64,000 nucleotides of DNA from Mesonia aestuariivivens (GTDB lineage Bacteria; Bacteroidota; Bacteroidia; Flavobacteriales; Flavobacteriaceae). Each line of letters opens with the position of its first letter. Position 1 is the first letter of the stretch. Positions 37,621 through 46,523 of the stretch are shown in pieces. The notes under the pieces were generated by a model, which did not search any database, had not been told where the DNA came from, and saw only the letters and a list, made by a program, of their open reading frames with translations. Where the stretch lies: positions 186,001 through 250,000 of the forward strand of contig NZ_JAHWDF010000003.1 in the NCBI RefSeq assembly GCF_019311235.1, written 5' to 3'. The translations under genes and the position numbers were made by a program.

Positions 37621-38043
37621 TTAAATTGTAAATACGAATGAAGCAACAATTAACCAAACTCCACATATAATCCCTAAAACACCTAGTTTACCTTGCAAAG
37701 GCACGATTTTGTTACGTAAAGAAGCTGCTTTCACCTTAGCTTCGGGTGATTTTTTTAGAATTAAATCATTGAGAAGCGTAAAACCTAATAAAAAACCTAG
37801 TCCTGCTTCTACAATACTTCCCACGAGTAATGTAACCCACCATATAGGGGCAGCAGTAAGTAAATTAATATTAAGAATGCTAGAGATAATTCCCCAAATT
37901 CCAAAAAAGGAAAAAAACAATCCTATCCAAGCTTGATAAGGCTGTACTTTATCTAAAAGCTCTTTTGCATTTGGCTTTTTAGATAATATTAAAGAAGGGA
38001 CAGCAATAATACTTAATAAGATTAAAGTAATACCATAAATCAT
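37621..38043 (-). CDS. Four-helix membrane protein, unknown
   Basis: 140 residues from ATG at 38043 (the open frame reaches a TTG at 38073, but MIYGITLILL begins the first helix). Hydrophobic segments near 1-18, 38-58, 64-90 and 120-140, separated by short basic loops (KKPNAKELLDKVQPYQAW; KKSPEAKVKAASLRNKIVPL). No family recognised with certainty. Likely cotranscribed with the DUF805 gene. Confidence 0.7.
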   Translation of the reverse strand: MIYGITLILLSIIAVPSLILSKKPNAKELLDKVQPYQAWIGLFFSFFGIWGIISSILNINLLTAAPIWWVTLLVGSIVEAGLGFLLGFTLLNDLILKKSPEAKVKAASLRNKIVPLQGKLGVLGIICGVWLIVASFVFTI

Positions 38044-38148
38044 AATAATTAATTTTAGATGAATATATGGCAAAGATGCGAAGAGAACACCGCTATAAAT
38101 AACCCGGAATCCGTAGAAAGTGAATCCCTGAAAACAGGGACTAAAAAT

Positions 38149-38799
38149 TTAGGCCAAATTATTTTCAATAGCGTAACGGGTTAAACCGGCTAAGTTACGT
38201 ACTTGTAATTTTGCAATTAAATTTTTGCGGTAGCTTTCTATGGTATGTTTACTTAAAAAAAGTTCATCTGCAATCTCTTGAGTAGTATACTCTTTAGCTA
38301 TTAAGCTTAAGACTTCTTTCTCTCTTTTAGTGAGTTTAATTTCTTGCATTTTTTTCGCATCGGTCATTCCTTTTATGAGTGCTTGTTGTATGGCAGGAGA
38401 AAAATAATTCTCTCCTTCTAAAATAGTACGTATTGCTTTTAGTAATTCTTTTTTTTCTGAATTTTTAGACAAATAACCATTTACATTATCTTCTGTAAGT
38501 GTTTTGATTGTATTGGGCTTCTCCATCATACTTACCACTAATGTTTTCACCCCATAAAATTGAGATTTAATCGCTTTATTTAAAGCCATTCCATCCATTT
38601 TTGGCATATTCAAATCGGTAATTAATAAATCTATTTTTTCATCTTTATTAATCTGCAAGTATTTTAAAACTTCTTCACCATTACTCGCAGTAAGTTTAAT
38701 AGTAATGTCTGGCTCATTCGTTAATATACTTCTTAGACCGTCTACAAACATAGCGTGATCATCTGCGATAATGACTTGATAATGATTTGATTCTTTCAT
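38149..38799 (-). CDS. NarL/LuxR-type response regulator
   Basis: 216 residues: receiver domain with phosphoacceptor D62 (LLITDLNMPKMDG) and acidic pair D13-D14, then a LuxR-type helix-turn-helix (about 148-210; LTKREKEVLSLIAKEYTTQE and LFLSKHTIESYRKNL). Pairs with the histidine kinase gene that precedes it by four bases. Target genes are not known; neighbours give no clue. Confidence 0.95.
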   Translation of the reverse strand: MKESNHYQVIIADDHAMFVDGLRSILTNEPDITIKLTASNGEEVLKYLQINKDEKIDLLITDLNMPKMDGMALNKAIKSQFYGVKTLVVSMMEKPNTIKTLTEDNVNGYLSKNSEKKELLKAIRTILEGENYFSPAIQQALIKGMTDAKKMQEIKLTKREKEVLSLIAKEYTTQEIADELFLSKHTIESYRKNLIAKLQVRNLAGLTRYAIENNLA

Positions 38800-38803
38800 T
38801 TTT

Positions 38804-40708
38804 CTAATTAATCTTTTGAAAACTAATACTAATTACAGTTCCTTTGTTGACAGCACTATCAATATCTAGGCTAGCATTAAGGTCTTTTATTCGTTTGTTT
38901 AAATTTTTTAAGCCGATTCCGTTTGCTTTTTCTTTAGGGTTAAAGCCAACGCCATCATCTTCATACATTAATGAAATACTATTTTCTTCTTCTATATAAT
39001 TAAATTGAATATCTACTTGTTCTGCTTGAGCGTGTTTAAGGGCATTTGTAACAAGTTCTTTAATGATATTAAATAAATTGACCTGAATAGATTCTTCTAG
39101 CTGGTTAATCTCTTCTTCAGGATGTGCATTAAAATAAAACTGTGTTTGAGTCTGTTCATGAAATTGCAACAAATACTCAGTAATTAAGGTGACGAAAGAT
39201 TGTTCTTTAAATTCTTCAGGAATTAAACTATGCGAAATTTCACGTACTTGACTATAAGTTTTGTCTAGTTGTTGCATTAATTTATCTGCAAAATCATTAT
39301 GTAAATCTACTGTGTTTAACTGTAGCTTTATAGCCGCTAAATTCCCCCCTATACTATCGTGAAGTTCTCTGGCAATTCTGCTTCTTTCATCACTTTGAGC
39401 TTGCATGGCTGTTTTGGTAAGTTTTAATTCTTGCGCTTGCTGTAAGCTTTGCATTTCTTGAATGTTAAGCAATTTTTGCTGTTCATTAAGTTTGCTTTGC
39501 GCTTGTAGTTTTTGATAATAAACTACTAATAATAATAAAATAGGAATAAGAAGTATTATAAAACCTATTAAAATAGCATTTTTAACTGTTTTTTGATGAT
39601 CTATTTCTACCTGATTTTTAAATTGTTCTGCCTGCAAGTCTACAATTTCTTGCTCTTTTTGTAGCGTTTCATATTTTTCTTCTAACTCACGTACGACACG
39701 TTCATTTTGTTGAGCAGCTATTTGGTTACTCACTTGTAGGTATTGCGTCATCAAATTAAACGCGTTTTTATAATTTTCTTTAGCAACATAAAGTTTTACC
39801 ATGGCTCTATTAATCTTCTTCTGTAATTCTAATCTATTCCACGATACCGTATTTACATAAGCGGTGCTAAATGCCACTTCAGCAATATCATAATTCTCTT
39901 GTTGTAAATAAATTTCTCCTTCATTTAAAACAGATTTAATATATAAATCGTAAAACCCTAACGCCAAAGCTTCTTTTTTTGTCTGTTGAAAAATATGAAT
40001 AGCCTTATCTATATTATTATTCATAGCTTCTAACCTACCTATATTTAATCTTACACGATAGTTAATTTTAGGCAAAGTATGAATTGCTGAATCATTCAAA
40101 ATCTCATGATACAATTCTTCAGCTTCTTTTACATTATTATCAAATAAATAAAAATCTGCTTGAGTAGCTTTTATTAAAATTTTTACAGAAGAAGTATATG
40201 GCCTGTTTTCATTTAACTTATTTAGGATAGCTTCAGCTTTTTGCAGTTGATTTCTTTGTAAATAAATTTCAGCTAAGCCCAATTTAAAATAAGCCAACAT
40301 TTCATGATTTTTTGAGGGTGTAATTTCTATACCCTTAATGTAAGAGGCAATGGCTTCATCTAGCAAGCCCATTTTCTGCTTTGCTAACCCGTCATAGTAA
40401 AATGCACGAAACTTATAAAATTGATATGTTTTTTCCTGTGGCTGAATATTTAAAACTTCACGTTGCATTTTCTTTGCATAAGTCAGTAAAGAATCTGGTA
40501 AATCTATTTGATTGAAAACTTTAGCAATCGTATCTAAACCCGTAAGTTTTTCTTGAGTGTTCTTTGCATGCTTTAATTGGTAATAAAGAGAAGGCGGTAC
40601 TTCTGAAGGAATAACCCCGTAGGCAGAAAATTTAGAATGCTTTTCTTGAGCATGAAGTTGAACAAAACAAAATAGAAATCCCCAAAAAAATATTCCTTTT
40701 AAATGCAT
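38804..40708 (-). CDS. Sensor histidine kinase with TPR sensor region
   Basis: 634 residues: signal peptide (about 1-20), an extracytoplasmic helical TPR array (about 55-350), one membrane helix (about 375-397), a coiled segment, the HisKA_3 phosphoacceptor H450 in RSRIARELHDSIGG, and a HATPase_c domain with NALKHA and GIGLKNL boxes. This layout (TPR-TM-HisKA_3) is common in Bacteroidota and pairs with LuxR-type regulators such as the next gene. A -7 box TATTTTTG (minus, 40734-40741) is 25 bp upstream. Confidence 0.94.
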   Translation of the reverse strand: MHLKGIFFWGFLFCFVQLHAQEKHSKFSAYGVIPSEVPPSLYYQLKHAKNTQEKLTGLDTIAKVFNQIDLPDSLLTYAKKMQREVLNIQPQEKTYQFYKFRAFYYDGLAKQKMGLLDEAIASYIKGIEITPSKNHEMLAYFKLGLAEIYLQRNQLQKAEAILNKLNENRPYTSSVKILIKATQADFYLFDNNVKEAEELYHEILNDSAIHTLPKINYRVRLNIGRLEAMNNNIDKAIHIFQQTKKEALALGFYDLYIKSVLNEGEIYLQQENYDIAEVAFSTAYVNTVSWNRLELQKKINRAMVKLYVAKENYKNAFNLMTQYLQVSNQIAAQQNERVVRELEEKYETLQKEQEIVDLQAEQFKNQVEIDHQKTVKNAILIGFIILLIPILLLLVVYYQKLQAQSKLNEQQKLLNIQEMQSLQQAQELKLTKTAMQAQSDERSRIARELHDSIGGNLAAIKLQLNTVDLHNDFADKLMQQLDKTYSQVREISHSLIPEEFKEQSFVTLITEYLLQFHEQTQTQFYFNAHPEEEINQLEESIQVNLFNIIKELVTNALKHAQAEQVDIQFNYIEEENSISLMYEDDGVGFNPKEKANGIGLKNLNKRIKDLNASLDIDSAVNKGTVISISFQKIN

Positions 40709-40914
40709 AAACTAGTTGGAAGCGTTGAAACCACAAAAATATAGTTTTTACGAAGTATATAACCTATGAAGCTTTACATTTTGATAATAAAAATATTGGT
40801 ATTTTAAATAGCAATTAAACCTCATTATAAAAATTACGAATTTCATAAAAATTAAACCTAAAAATACAAATTCGATAAAAGTAAAGTATTTTAACATTTT
40901 AACTGAATTAAACT

Positions 40915-40944
40915 TTGGTAAATTAAATTAATCTGTATAGTTTC
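40915..40944 (+). promoter_or_regulatory. Tentative ilv operon promoter
   Basis: TTG (40915-40917), 18-bp spacer and TATAGTTTC (40936-40944), an imperfect TAnnTTTG match. It is the best placed candidate upstream of the leader peptide, whose ATG would lie about 25 bp after the start point. Confidence 0.3.
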
Positions 40945-40975
40945 ATTAAAAATTATAAAATACATTTCATATAAA

Positions 40976-41041
40976 ATGAATCGAAACCTAACTATTATTA
41001 GCATTATTATTCTAGTCATTATTATTCCAATAATGAACTGA
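40976..41041 (+). CDS. Isoleucine-rich leader peptide of the ilv attenuator
   Basis: Open frame of 21 codons plus TGA, beginning ATG AAT CGA AAC. Nine residues are isoleucine (7, 8, 10-12, 15-17, 19), with Leu5, Leu13 and Val14; eight of the nine Ile codons are ATT. A short reading frame this rich in the end products of the operon, placed just before a terminator and 78 bp upstream of ilvD, is the hallmark of ribosome-mediated attenuation. Stalling at the Ile codons when charged tRNA-Ile is scarce would leave the RNA from 41040 free. Confidence 0.9.
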   Translation: MNRNLTIISIIILVIIIPIMN

Positions 41042-41100
41042 GAAGGTATTGCTACAATCTAATATATTGAAGCCCTTCTTTTTCCGAGAAGGGCTTTTTA
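41040..41100 (+). promoter_or_regulatory. ilv attenuator: antiterminator and terminator
   Basis: Terminator: AAGCCCTTCT (41070-41079) pairs with AGAAGGGCTT (41087-41096), then TTT. Antiterminator: GAGAAGG (41040-41046), identical to part of the terminator 3' arm, pairs with CCTTCTT (41074-41080); the pairing continues as GCT (41051-41053) with AGC (41071-41073) and CAAT (41055-41058) with ATTG (41066-41069). The two structures share the same strand and exclude each other. The antiterminator begins within the leader stop codon, so a ribosome finishing the peptide covers it and the terminator forms. Confidence 0.88.
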
Positions 41101-41118
41101 GTTTAAAAGAACAAACCC

Positions 41119-42810
41119 ATGAAACTTAATAAATTTAGTCAACGTGTTACACAAAATCCTTCACAACCTGCCTCACAGGCTATGTTGCACGCTATAGGGT
41201 TAACCGATAAAGACCTCCAAAAACCATTAATAGGAATTGGCAGTACTGGCTTCGAAGGCAACCCGTGCAATATGCACCTCAATGGTTTGGCCCAAGAAGT
41301 AAAAACAGGAATCAATAACAACGATGGTATAGGTCTAGTTTTCAATACTATAGGCGTTAGTGATGGTATTTCTATGGGGACTCCGGGAATGCGCTTTTCA
41401 CTTCCTTCTCGAGATATTATTGCCGATTCGATGGAAACTGTGGTCGAAGGAATGAGTTACGATGCGTTAGTAACAGTGGTAGGTTGCGATAAAAATATGC
41501 CAGGCGCTTTAATGGCAATGTTTCGTTTAAACCGCCCTTCTGTAATGGTTTATGGCGGAACTATTGCTCACGGAAAATTAGGTGATAAAAAATTAGATAT
41601 AGTTTCAGCCTTTGAAGCTTGGGGAGAAAAATCTGCAGGTAAAATGAAGGAGTGTGAATTCAAAAAAGTAATTCACCACGCTTGTCCAGGTCCTGGTGCT
41701 TGTGGCGGAATGTACACAGCCAACACCATGGCTTCTGCTATCGAAGCTTTAGGCTTTTCTCTTCCTTATAATGCTTCAAACCCAGCGATTGGAAATGCTA
41801 AAAAAACTGAATGTATTAAAGCAGGAGAAGCCGTGATGCAACTCTTAAAAAAAGACCTAAAACCTTCAGATATTGTTTCTAAAAAATCTTTTGAAAATGC
41901 CATTACGGTAGTGATTGCTCTAGGAGGTTCTACCAATGCGGTTTTACATTTTCTAGCCATCGCAGATGCCGCAGAAGTCGATTTTAACATGAACGATTTT
42001 CAACGTATCAGTGATCGGGTTCCTTATTTAGCAGATCTTAAACCTAGTGGAAAATACTTAATGGAAGACTTGCATAAAATTGGAGGAACTCCTGCTGTGA
42101 TGAAATATTTACTAGAGAAAGGTTATCTACACGGCGATTGCTTAACGGTAACCGGAAAAACTTTAGCTGAAAATTTAGCGGAAGTTCCTTCGCTTCCTGC
42201 AGAACAAGATATTCTTCATTCCGTAGAAAATCCGCTAAAAGCTAGTGGACATTTACGAATTCTTAAAGGAAATTTAGCTGAAGAAGGCGCTGTTGCCAAA
42301 ATTACAGGTAAAGAAGGTTTGCTTTTTACAGGAAAGGCTAAAATTTATAATGGTGAATATGAAGCTAATGATGGTATTGCTAAAGGCGAAGTAAAAGAAG
42401 GAGATGTGGTTGTTATTCGTTATGAAGGTCCTAAAGGCGGACCCGGAATGCCAGAGATGCTCAAACCAACCTCAGCCATTATGGGAAGAGGTTTAGGCAA
42501 AAAAGTAGCATTAATTACCGATGGAAGATTTTCTGGTGGCACACACGGTTTTGTTGTAGGCCATATTACCCCAGAAGCCCAAGTAGGCGGAACCATAGGT
42601 TTATTAAAAGACGGTGACAAAATCACCATTGATGCCGAAAAAAACACCATCAACGTTCATCTTTCTGAAGAAGAATTACTTCAACGTAAAAAAGAATGGA
42701 AGGCACCACCGCTAAAAGTAAGTCGCGGAGCATTATTTAAATACGCTCAATTTGTATCATCTGCATCCTTAGGATGCGTAACCGATAAAGTTTATGGAAA
42801 CACAAACTAA
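41119..42810 (+). CDS. ilvD: Dihydroxy-acid dehydratase
   Basis: Iron-sulfur enzyme of valine and isoleucine synthesis, dehydrating the dihydroxy acids to 2-oxo acids. 563 residues. Cluster cysteines are C50 (GNPCNMHL), C123 ([13 protein letters not shown]) and C195 ([16 protein letters not shown]). The C-terminal half carries [20 protein letters not shown] and the end [10 protein letters not shown]. First structural gene behind the attenuator; overlaps ilvB by 17 bp. Confidence 0.97.
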   Translation: MKLNKFSQRVTQNPSQPASQAMLHAIGLTDKDLQKPLIGIGSTGFEGNPCNMHLNGLAQEVKTGINNNDGIGLVFNTIGVSDGISMGTPGMRFSLPSRDIIADSMETVVEGMSYDALVTVVGCDKNMPGALMAMFRLNRPSVMVYGGTIAHGKLGDKKLDIVSAFEAWGEKSAGKMKECEFKKVIHHACPGPGACGGMYTANTMASAIEALGFSLPYNASNPAIGNAKKTECIKAGEAVMQLLKKDLKPSDIVSKKSFENAITVVIALGGSTNAVLHFLAIADAAEVDFNMNDFQRISDRVPYLADLKPSGKYLMEDLHKIGGTPAVMKYLLEKGYLHGDCLTVTGKTLAENLAEVPSLPAEQDILHSVENPLKASGHLRILKGNLAEEGAVAKITGKEGLLFTGKAKIYNGEYEANDGIAKGEVKEGDVVVIRYEGPKGGPGMPEMLKPTSAIMGRGLGKKVALITDGRFSGGTHGFVVGHITPEAQVGGTIGLLKDGDKITIDAEKNTINVHLSEEELLQRKKEWKAPPLKVSRGALFKYAQFVSSASLGCVTDKVYGNTN

Positions 42811-44503
42811 AACCAAAGTTATTACAGGAGCAGAAGCTGTTATAAAATGCCTTTTGCTAGAAGAAACGAACTATTTATTTGGATATCCTGGCGGAGCCAT
42901 TATGCCCGTCTACGATGCCATGTATGATTATCGCGATCGCTTAGAACACATTCTTGCTCGACACGAACAAGGAGCAATTCATGCGGCTCAAGGGTATTCA
43001 AGAATTTCTGGAAAAGTGGGCGTTTGCATCGCCACTTCTGGGCCTGGTGCGACCAACCTAATCACAGGATTGGCAGATGCACAAATAGATTCTACTGCGC
43101 TGGTTTGTATTACGGGACAAGTAGGTAGCAATTTATTAGGCACCGATGCTTTTCAAGAAACCGATGTGGTAGGTATTTCTACGCCAGTGACCAAATGGAA
43201 CGTTCAAATTACCAAAGCTAAAGACATTCCGCAAGCAATTGCAAAAGCTTTCTACGTTGCTAAAAACGGAAGACCAGGTCCTGTATTAATAGATATTACC
43301 AAAGATGCGCAGTTTGAAAGTTTCGAATTTGAATATGAGATCTGTACAAGTGTTCGCAGTTATGTACCCGACAATCCTGTAGATGAAAACCAAGTGCAAA
43401 AAGCAGCTGAACTGATTAATCAAGCCAAAAAACCTTATGTAGTTTATGGTCAAGGAGTCGTTTTAGCAGAAGCTCAAGAAGAGTTTAAAAAATTCATTGA
43501 AAAAGCAGATCTTCCTGCAGCTTGGACCATTTTGGGTATTTCTGCGCTTTCTTCACATCATCCTCTTAATATGGGAATGTTGGGAATGCACGGCAATTAC
43601 GGACCTAATTTATTAACCAACGAATGTGACGTACTTATTGCGGTTGGTATGCGATTTGACGACAGGGTTACTGGTGATTTAAGTCGCTATGCCAAACAAG
43701 CAAAAGTGATTCACCTAGAAATTGATCCTTCAGAAATTAATAAAAATGTTTATGCAGATGTTCCGGTTCTGGGTAATTGCAAGCAATCCTTACAAATGCT
43801 TACAGAGCTTTTAAAAGAAAATAAGCACGAAAACTGGAAGCAACGTTTTTACGATTGCAAGCAACAAGAATTTTTAGAAGTTGTTGAAGAAGAACTTTCT
43901 CCGTCTTTAGAAAAAGAAATGACGATGGGAGAAGTTATCAAACAAATTTCAGATAAAACATTAGGGAAGGCAATTATCGTCACCGATGTAGGTCAGCATC
44001 AAATGGCATCACAGCGTTATTATGAACATGATCAATGGCGAAGTCATGTTACTTCTGGTGGTTTAGGCACAATGGGGTTTGGCCTTCCTGCAGCTATTGG
44101 CGCCAAATTAGCAGCGCCAGATCGTGAAGTGATTTGCGTGGTGGGCGATGGCGGCTTTCAAATGACTATTCAAGAACTGGGAACTATTTTTCAATCGCAA
44201 ATAGATGTAAAAATTTTAGTGCTGAACAATGAATTTTTAGGAATGGTAAGACAATGGCAAGAATTATTTTTTGATCGTCGTTATTCATTTACAGAAATGG
44301 TAAATCCCGATTTTCAAACCATTGCCAAAGGTTATCACATTCAAACTGAAAAAATTGAACAGCGCGAAAACTTAGACGCCGCCTTAAATAAATTTCTAAA
44401 TCATAAAGGCAGCTATTTATTAGAAGTAATGGTAGGTAAAGAAAATAATGTTTTCCCCATGATTCCTTCCGGATGTAGTGTTTCTGAAGTTCGATTAAAA
44501 TAA
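42794..44503 (+). CDS. ilvB: Acetolactate synthase large subunit
   Basis: Thiamine diphosphate enzyme that forms 2-acetolactate or 2-aceto-2-hydroxybutyrate. 569 residues with the catalytic glutamate E58 in [12 protein letters not shown], the FAD/central domain, and the ThDP-Mg motif [14 protein letters not shown] followed by [12 protein letters not shown]. The small subunit gene follows 7 bp later. The 17-bp overlap with ilvD suggests coupling. Confidence 0.97.
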   Translation: METQTKTKVITGAEAVIKCLLLEETNYLFGYPGGAIMPVYDAMYDYRDRLEHILARHEQGAIHAAQGYSRISGKVGVCIATSGPGATNLITGLADAQIDSTALVCITGQVGSNLLGTDAFQETDVVGISTPVTKWNVQITKAKDIPQAIAKAFYVAKNGRPGPVLIDITKDAQFESFEFEYEICTSVRSYVPDNPVDENQVQKAAELINQAKKPYVVYGQGVVLAEAQEEFKKFIEKADLPAAWTILGISALSSHHPLNMGMLGMHGNYGPNLLTNECDVLIAVGMRFDDRVTGDLSRYAKQAKVIHLEIDPSEINKNVYADVPVLGNCKQSLQMLTELLKENKHENWKQRFYDCKQQEFLEVVEEELSPSLEKEMTMGEVIKQISDKTLGKAIIVTDVGQHQMASQRYYEHDQWRSHVTSGGLGTMGFGLPAAIGAKLAAPDREVICVVGDGGFQMTIQELGTIFQSQIDVKILVLNNEFLGMVRQWQELFFDRRYSFTEMVNPDFQTIAKGYHIQTEKIEQRENLDAALNKFLNHKGSYLLEVMVGKENNVFPMIPSGCSVSEVRLK

Positions 44504-44510
44504 ATGAAAG

Positions 44511-45050
44511 ATGAAAGAAGAATTCACCATATCGGTTTTTACAGAAGATAAAATAGGCTTACTCAACAGAGTTAGCATTATTTTCACCAGAAGACATATC
44601 AATATCGAAAGCATCACGGCTTCTGCTAGTGAAGTTGAAGGTATTCACCGCTACATCATTGTAGTGGAAGAAGAAGAAAGTTTAGTGGTAAAAGTAATTC
44701 AGCAAATAGAAAAACAAGTAGATGTTGTCAAGGCTTTTTACCATAGAAACGACGAAATGGTTCATCAAGAAGTCGCACTTTATAAAGTACCCACTTCAGA
44801 ATTAGCATCGGGTGAAGATGTAGAAGAAATTATACGCAGCAGCAATGCACGTATTCTTACAGTTGAAGCTGAATTTACCATCATAGAAAAAACAGGGCAT
44901 AAAAAAGACACCGCCGCACTTTACCACAAATTAGAACCTTATGGATTATTAGGTTTTGTAAGATCGGGCCGTGTAGCAATTCCAAAACAGATGAAAGAAT
45001 TTAAAGAATATATGGATGAAGTTGAAAAAGCTTCAACCTTTAAATATTGA
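44511..45050 (+). CDS. ilvN: Acetolactate synthase regulatory small subunit
   Basis: 179 residues: N-terminal ACT domain (about 4-78; TISVFTEDKIGLLNRVSIIF and HINIESITASASEVEGIHRY), which binds valine for feedback, and the ALS small-subunit C-terminal domain (about 90-170). This is the IlvH-like length. Activates and regulates the IlvB subunit encoded just upstream. Confidence 0.95.
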   Translation: MKEEFTISVFTEDKIGLLNRVSIIFTRRHINIESITASASEVEGIHRYIIVVEEEESLVVKVIQQIEKQVDVVKAFYHRNDEMVHQEVALYKVPTSELASGEDVEEIIRSSNARILTVEAEFTIIEKTGHKKDTAALYHKLEPYGLLGFVRSGRVAIPKQMKEFKEYMDEVEKASTFKY

Positions 45051-45098
45051 ATTTAAAGAATAACCTTAACAATTAATAAAACTTAAATTAAAAAAATC

Positions 45099-46145
45099 AT
45101 GGCAAAATTAAATTTTGGCGGAGTAGAAGAAAATGTAGTCACCAGAGATGAATTTCCATTAGATAAGGCGGTAAAAACCTTAAAAGATGAAACCATTGCA
45201 GTTATTGGTTATGGAGTTCAAGGTCCAGGACAAGCGCTTAACTTAAAAGACAACGGGTTTAACGTAATTGTAGGACAACGCAAAAACTCGAAAACTTGGG
45301 ATAAAGCAGTAGCCGATGGATGGAAACCCGGAGAAACCCTTTTTGAGGTTGAAGAAGCCGCAAAGCGCGGAACTATCGTGCAATATTTACTTTCTGATGC
45401 CGGACAAATTGCTCAATGGGAAACGGTTAAAAAACAACTAAATCCGGGTGATGCGCTGTATTTCTCCCACGGATTTGGGATTACCTATAAAGATCAAACC
45501 GGCATCGTTCCTCCTAAAGATGTAGATGTAATTTTGGTTGCGCCAAAAGGATCTGGGACTTCTTTACGCCGACTTTTTGTAGAAGGAAAAGGCTTAAATT
45601 CTAGCTACGCCATTTTTCAAGATGCTACAGGTAAAGCTTATGATCGTGTGGTTGCCTTAGGAATTGGCGTAGGATCGGGTTACTTATTTGAAACCGATTT
45701 TCAAAAAGAAGTATATTCAGATTTAACAGGAGAACGCGGAATTTTAATGGGCGCATTAGCTGGTGTTTTTGAAGCTCAGTATGAAGTATTACGTAAAAAC
45801 GGTCATTCCCCATCAGAAGCTTTTAATGAAACCGTAGAAGAACTTACCCAAAGCTTAATGCCGTTAGTTGCAGAAAACGGAATGGACTGGATGTATGCCA
45901 ATTGTTCAACAACCGCGCAACGTGGCGCTTTAGATTGGCGACATAAATTTAAAAAAGCAACCCTTCCTGTATTTGATGAATTGTACGAAAATGTAAAAAC
46001 TGGAGAAGAAGCAAGAGTGACCATTAAAGCCAATGAAAAAGAAGATTACCGTATAAAACTAGAAGAAGAACTAAAAGAAATACGCGAATCTGAATTATGG
46101 AAAACCGGCGCACAAGTAAGAAAATTAAGACCTGAAAATAATTGA
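45099..46145 (+). CDS. ilvC: Ketol-acid reductoisomerase
   Basis: Converts acetolactate to the dihydroxy acid using NADPH and Mg. 348 residues; the nucleotide-binding loop IGYGVQGPGQALNLKDNG (36-53) is followed by RKNS (61-64), whose Arg and Ser favour NADPH. The C-terminal knotted domain has GERGILMGALAGVFEAQYE and EELTQSLMPLVAENGMDW with metal-binding acids. 48 bp after ilvN, same operon; a repeat-rich gap separates it from ilvA. Confidence 0.96.
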   Translation: MAKLNFGGVEENVVTRDEFPLDKAVKTLKDETIAVIGYGVQGPGQALNLKDNGFNVIVGQRKNSKTWDKAVADGWKPGETLFEVEEAAKRGTIVQYLLSDAGQIAQWETVKKQLNPGDALYFSHGFGITYKDQTGIVPPKDVDVILVAPKGSGTSLRRLFVEGKGLNSSYAIFQDATGKAYDRVVALGIGVGSGYLFETDFQKEVYSDLTGERGILMGALAGVFEAQYEVLRKNGHSPSEAFNETVEELTQSLMPLVAENGMDWMYANCSTTAQRGALDWRHKFKKATLPVFDELYENVKTGEEARVTIKANEKEDYRIKLEEELKEIRESELWKTGAQVRKLRPENN

Positions 46146-46523
46146 TATTAGTTCACAGGAAATAGGTTTTAGGTTTTAAAATGTTGAATAATATTCAGTT
46201 TAAAAATTAAAATTCCGAAAATCGTCAGGTCGAGTGATTTTGTAAAGTGAAACGGAACAAAATTGTATCGAGACCCGAATTTAAAATGTTTCCTCTTCAA
46301 AAGGACATGACAATCTAGGCTGGAATGGTAAAAATTTCCTTTACCTCACCCAAAACCTGAATTTATCTCGCGTTAGGGATTGAGGCTTTGTTGGAGCTCT
46401 TTTTGTTTTGTTATTTCGAGCGGAGTCGAGAAACAAAACAAAAAAGCGACTGCCGAAAGCCCGACCCGTAGGGAAACGCCCAAAAATAAAACATAAAATG
46501 CTGCTCAATAATTTCAATTTACG
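46146..46523. repeat. Repeat-filled ilvC-ilvA intercistronic region
   Basis: 378 bp with no gene. At 46223-46278 there is an imperfect palindrome (GTCAGGTCGAGTGATTTTGT ... ACAAAATTGTATCGAGACC) of a kind I recognise as a flavobacterial dispersed repeat. At 46369-46482 lies a copy of the arm-type element (E2): left arm GCGTTAGGGATTGAGG, a nested TTTCGAGCGGAGTCGAGAAA palindrome flanked by TTTTGTTTTGTT/AACAAAACAAAA, and right arm GCCCGACCCGTAGGG then AAACGCCC. Confidence 0.75.

Noticed and set aside
38129-38144. TCCCTG-AAAA-CAGGGA hairpin after the response regulator gene as a terminator
   Set aside because: It lies just beyond the stop at 38149 but has no T run on the minus strand, so termination is not supported.
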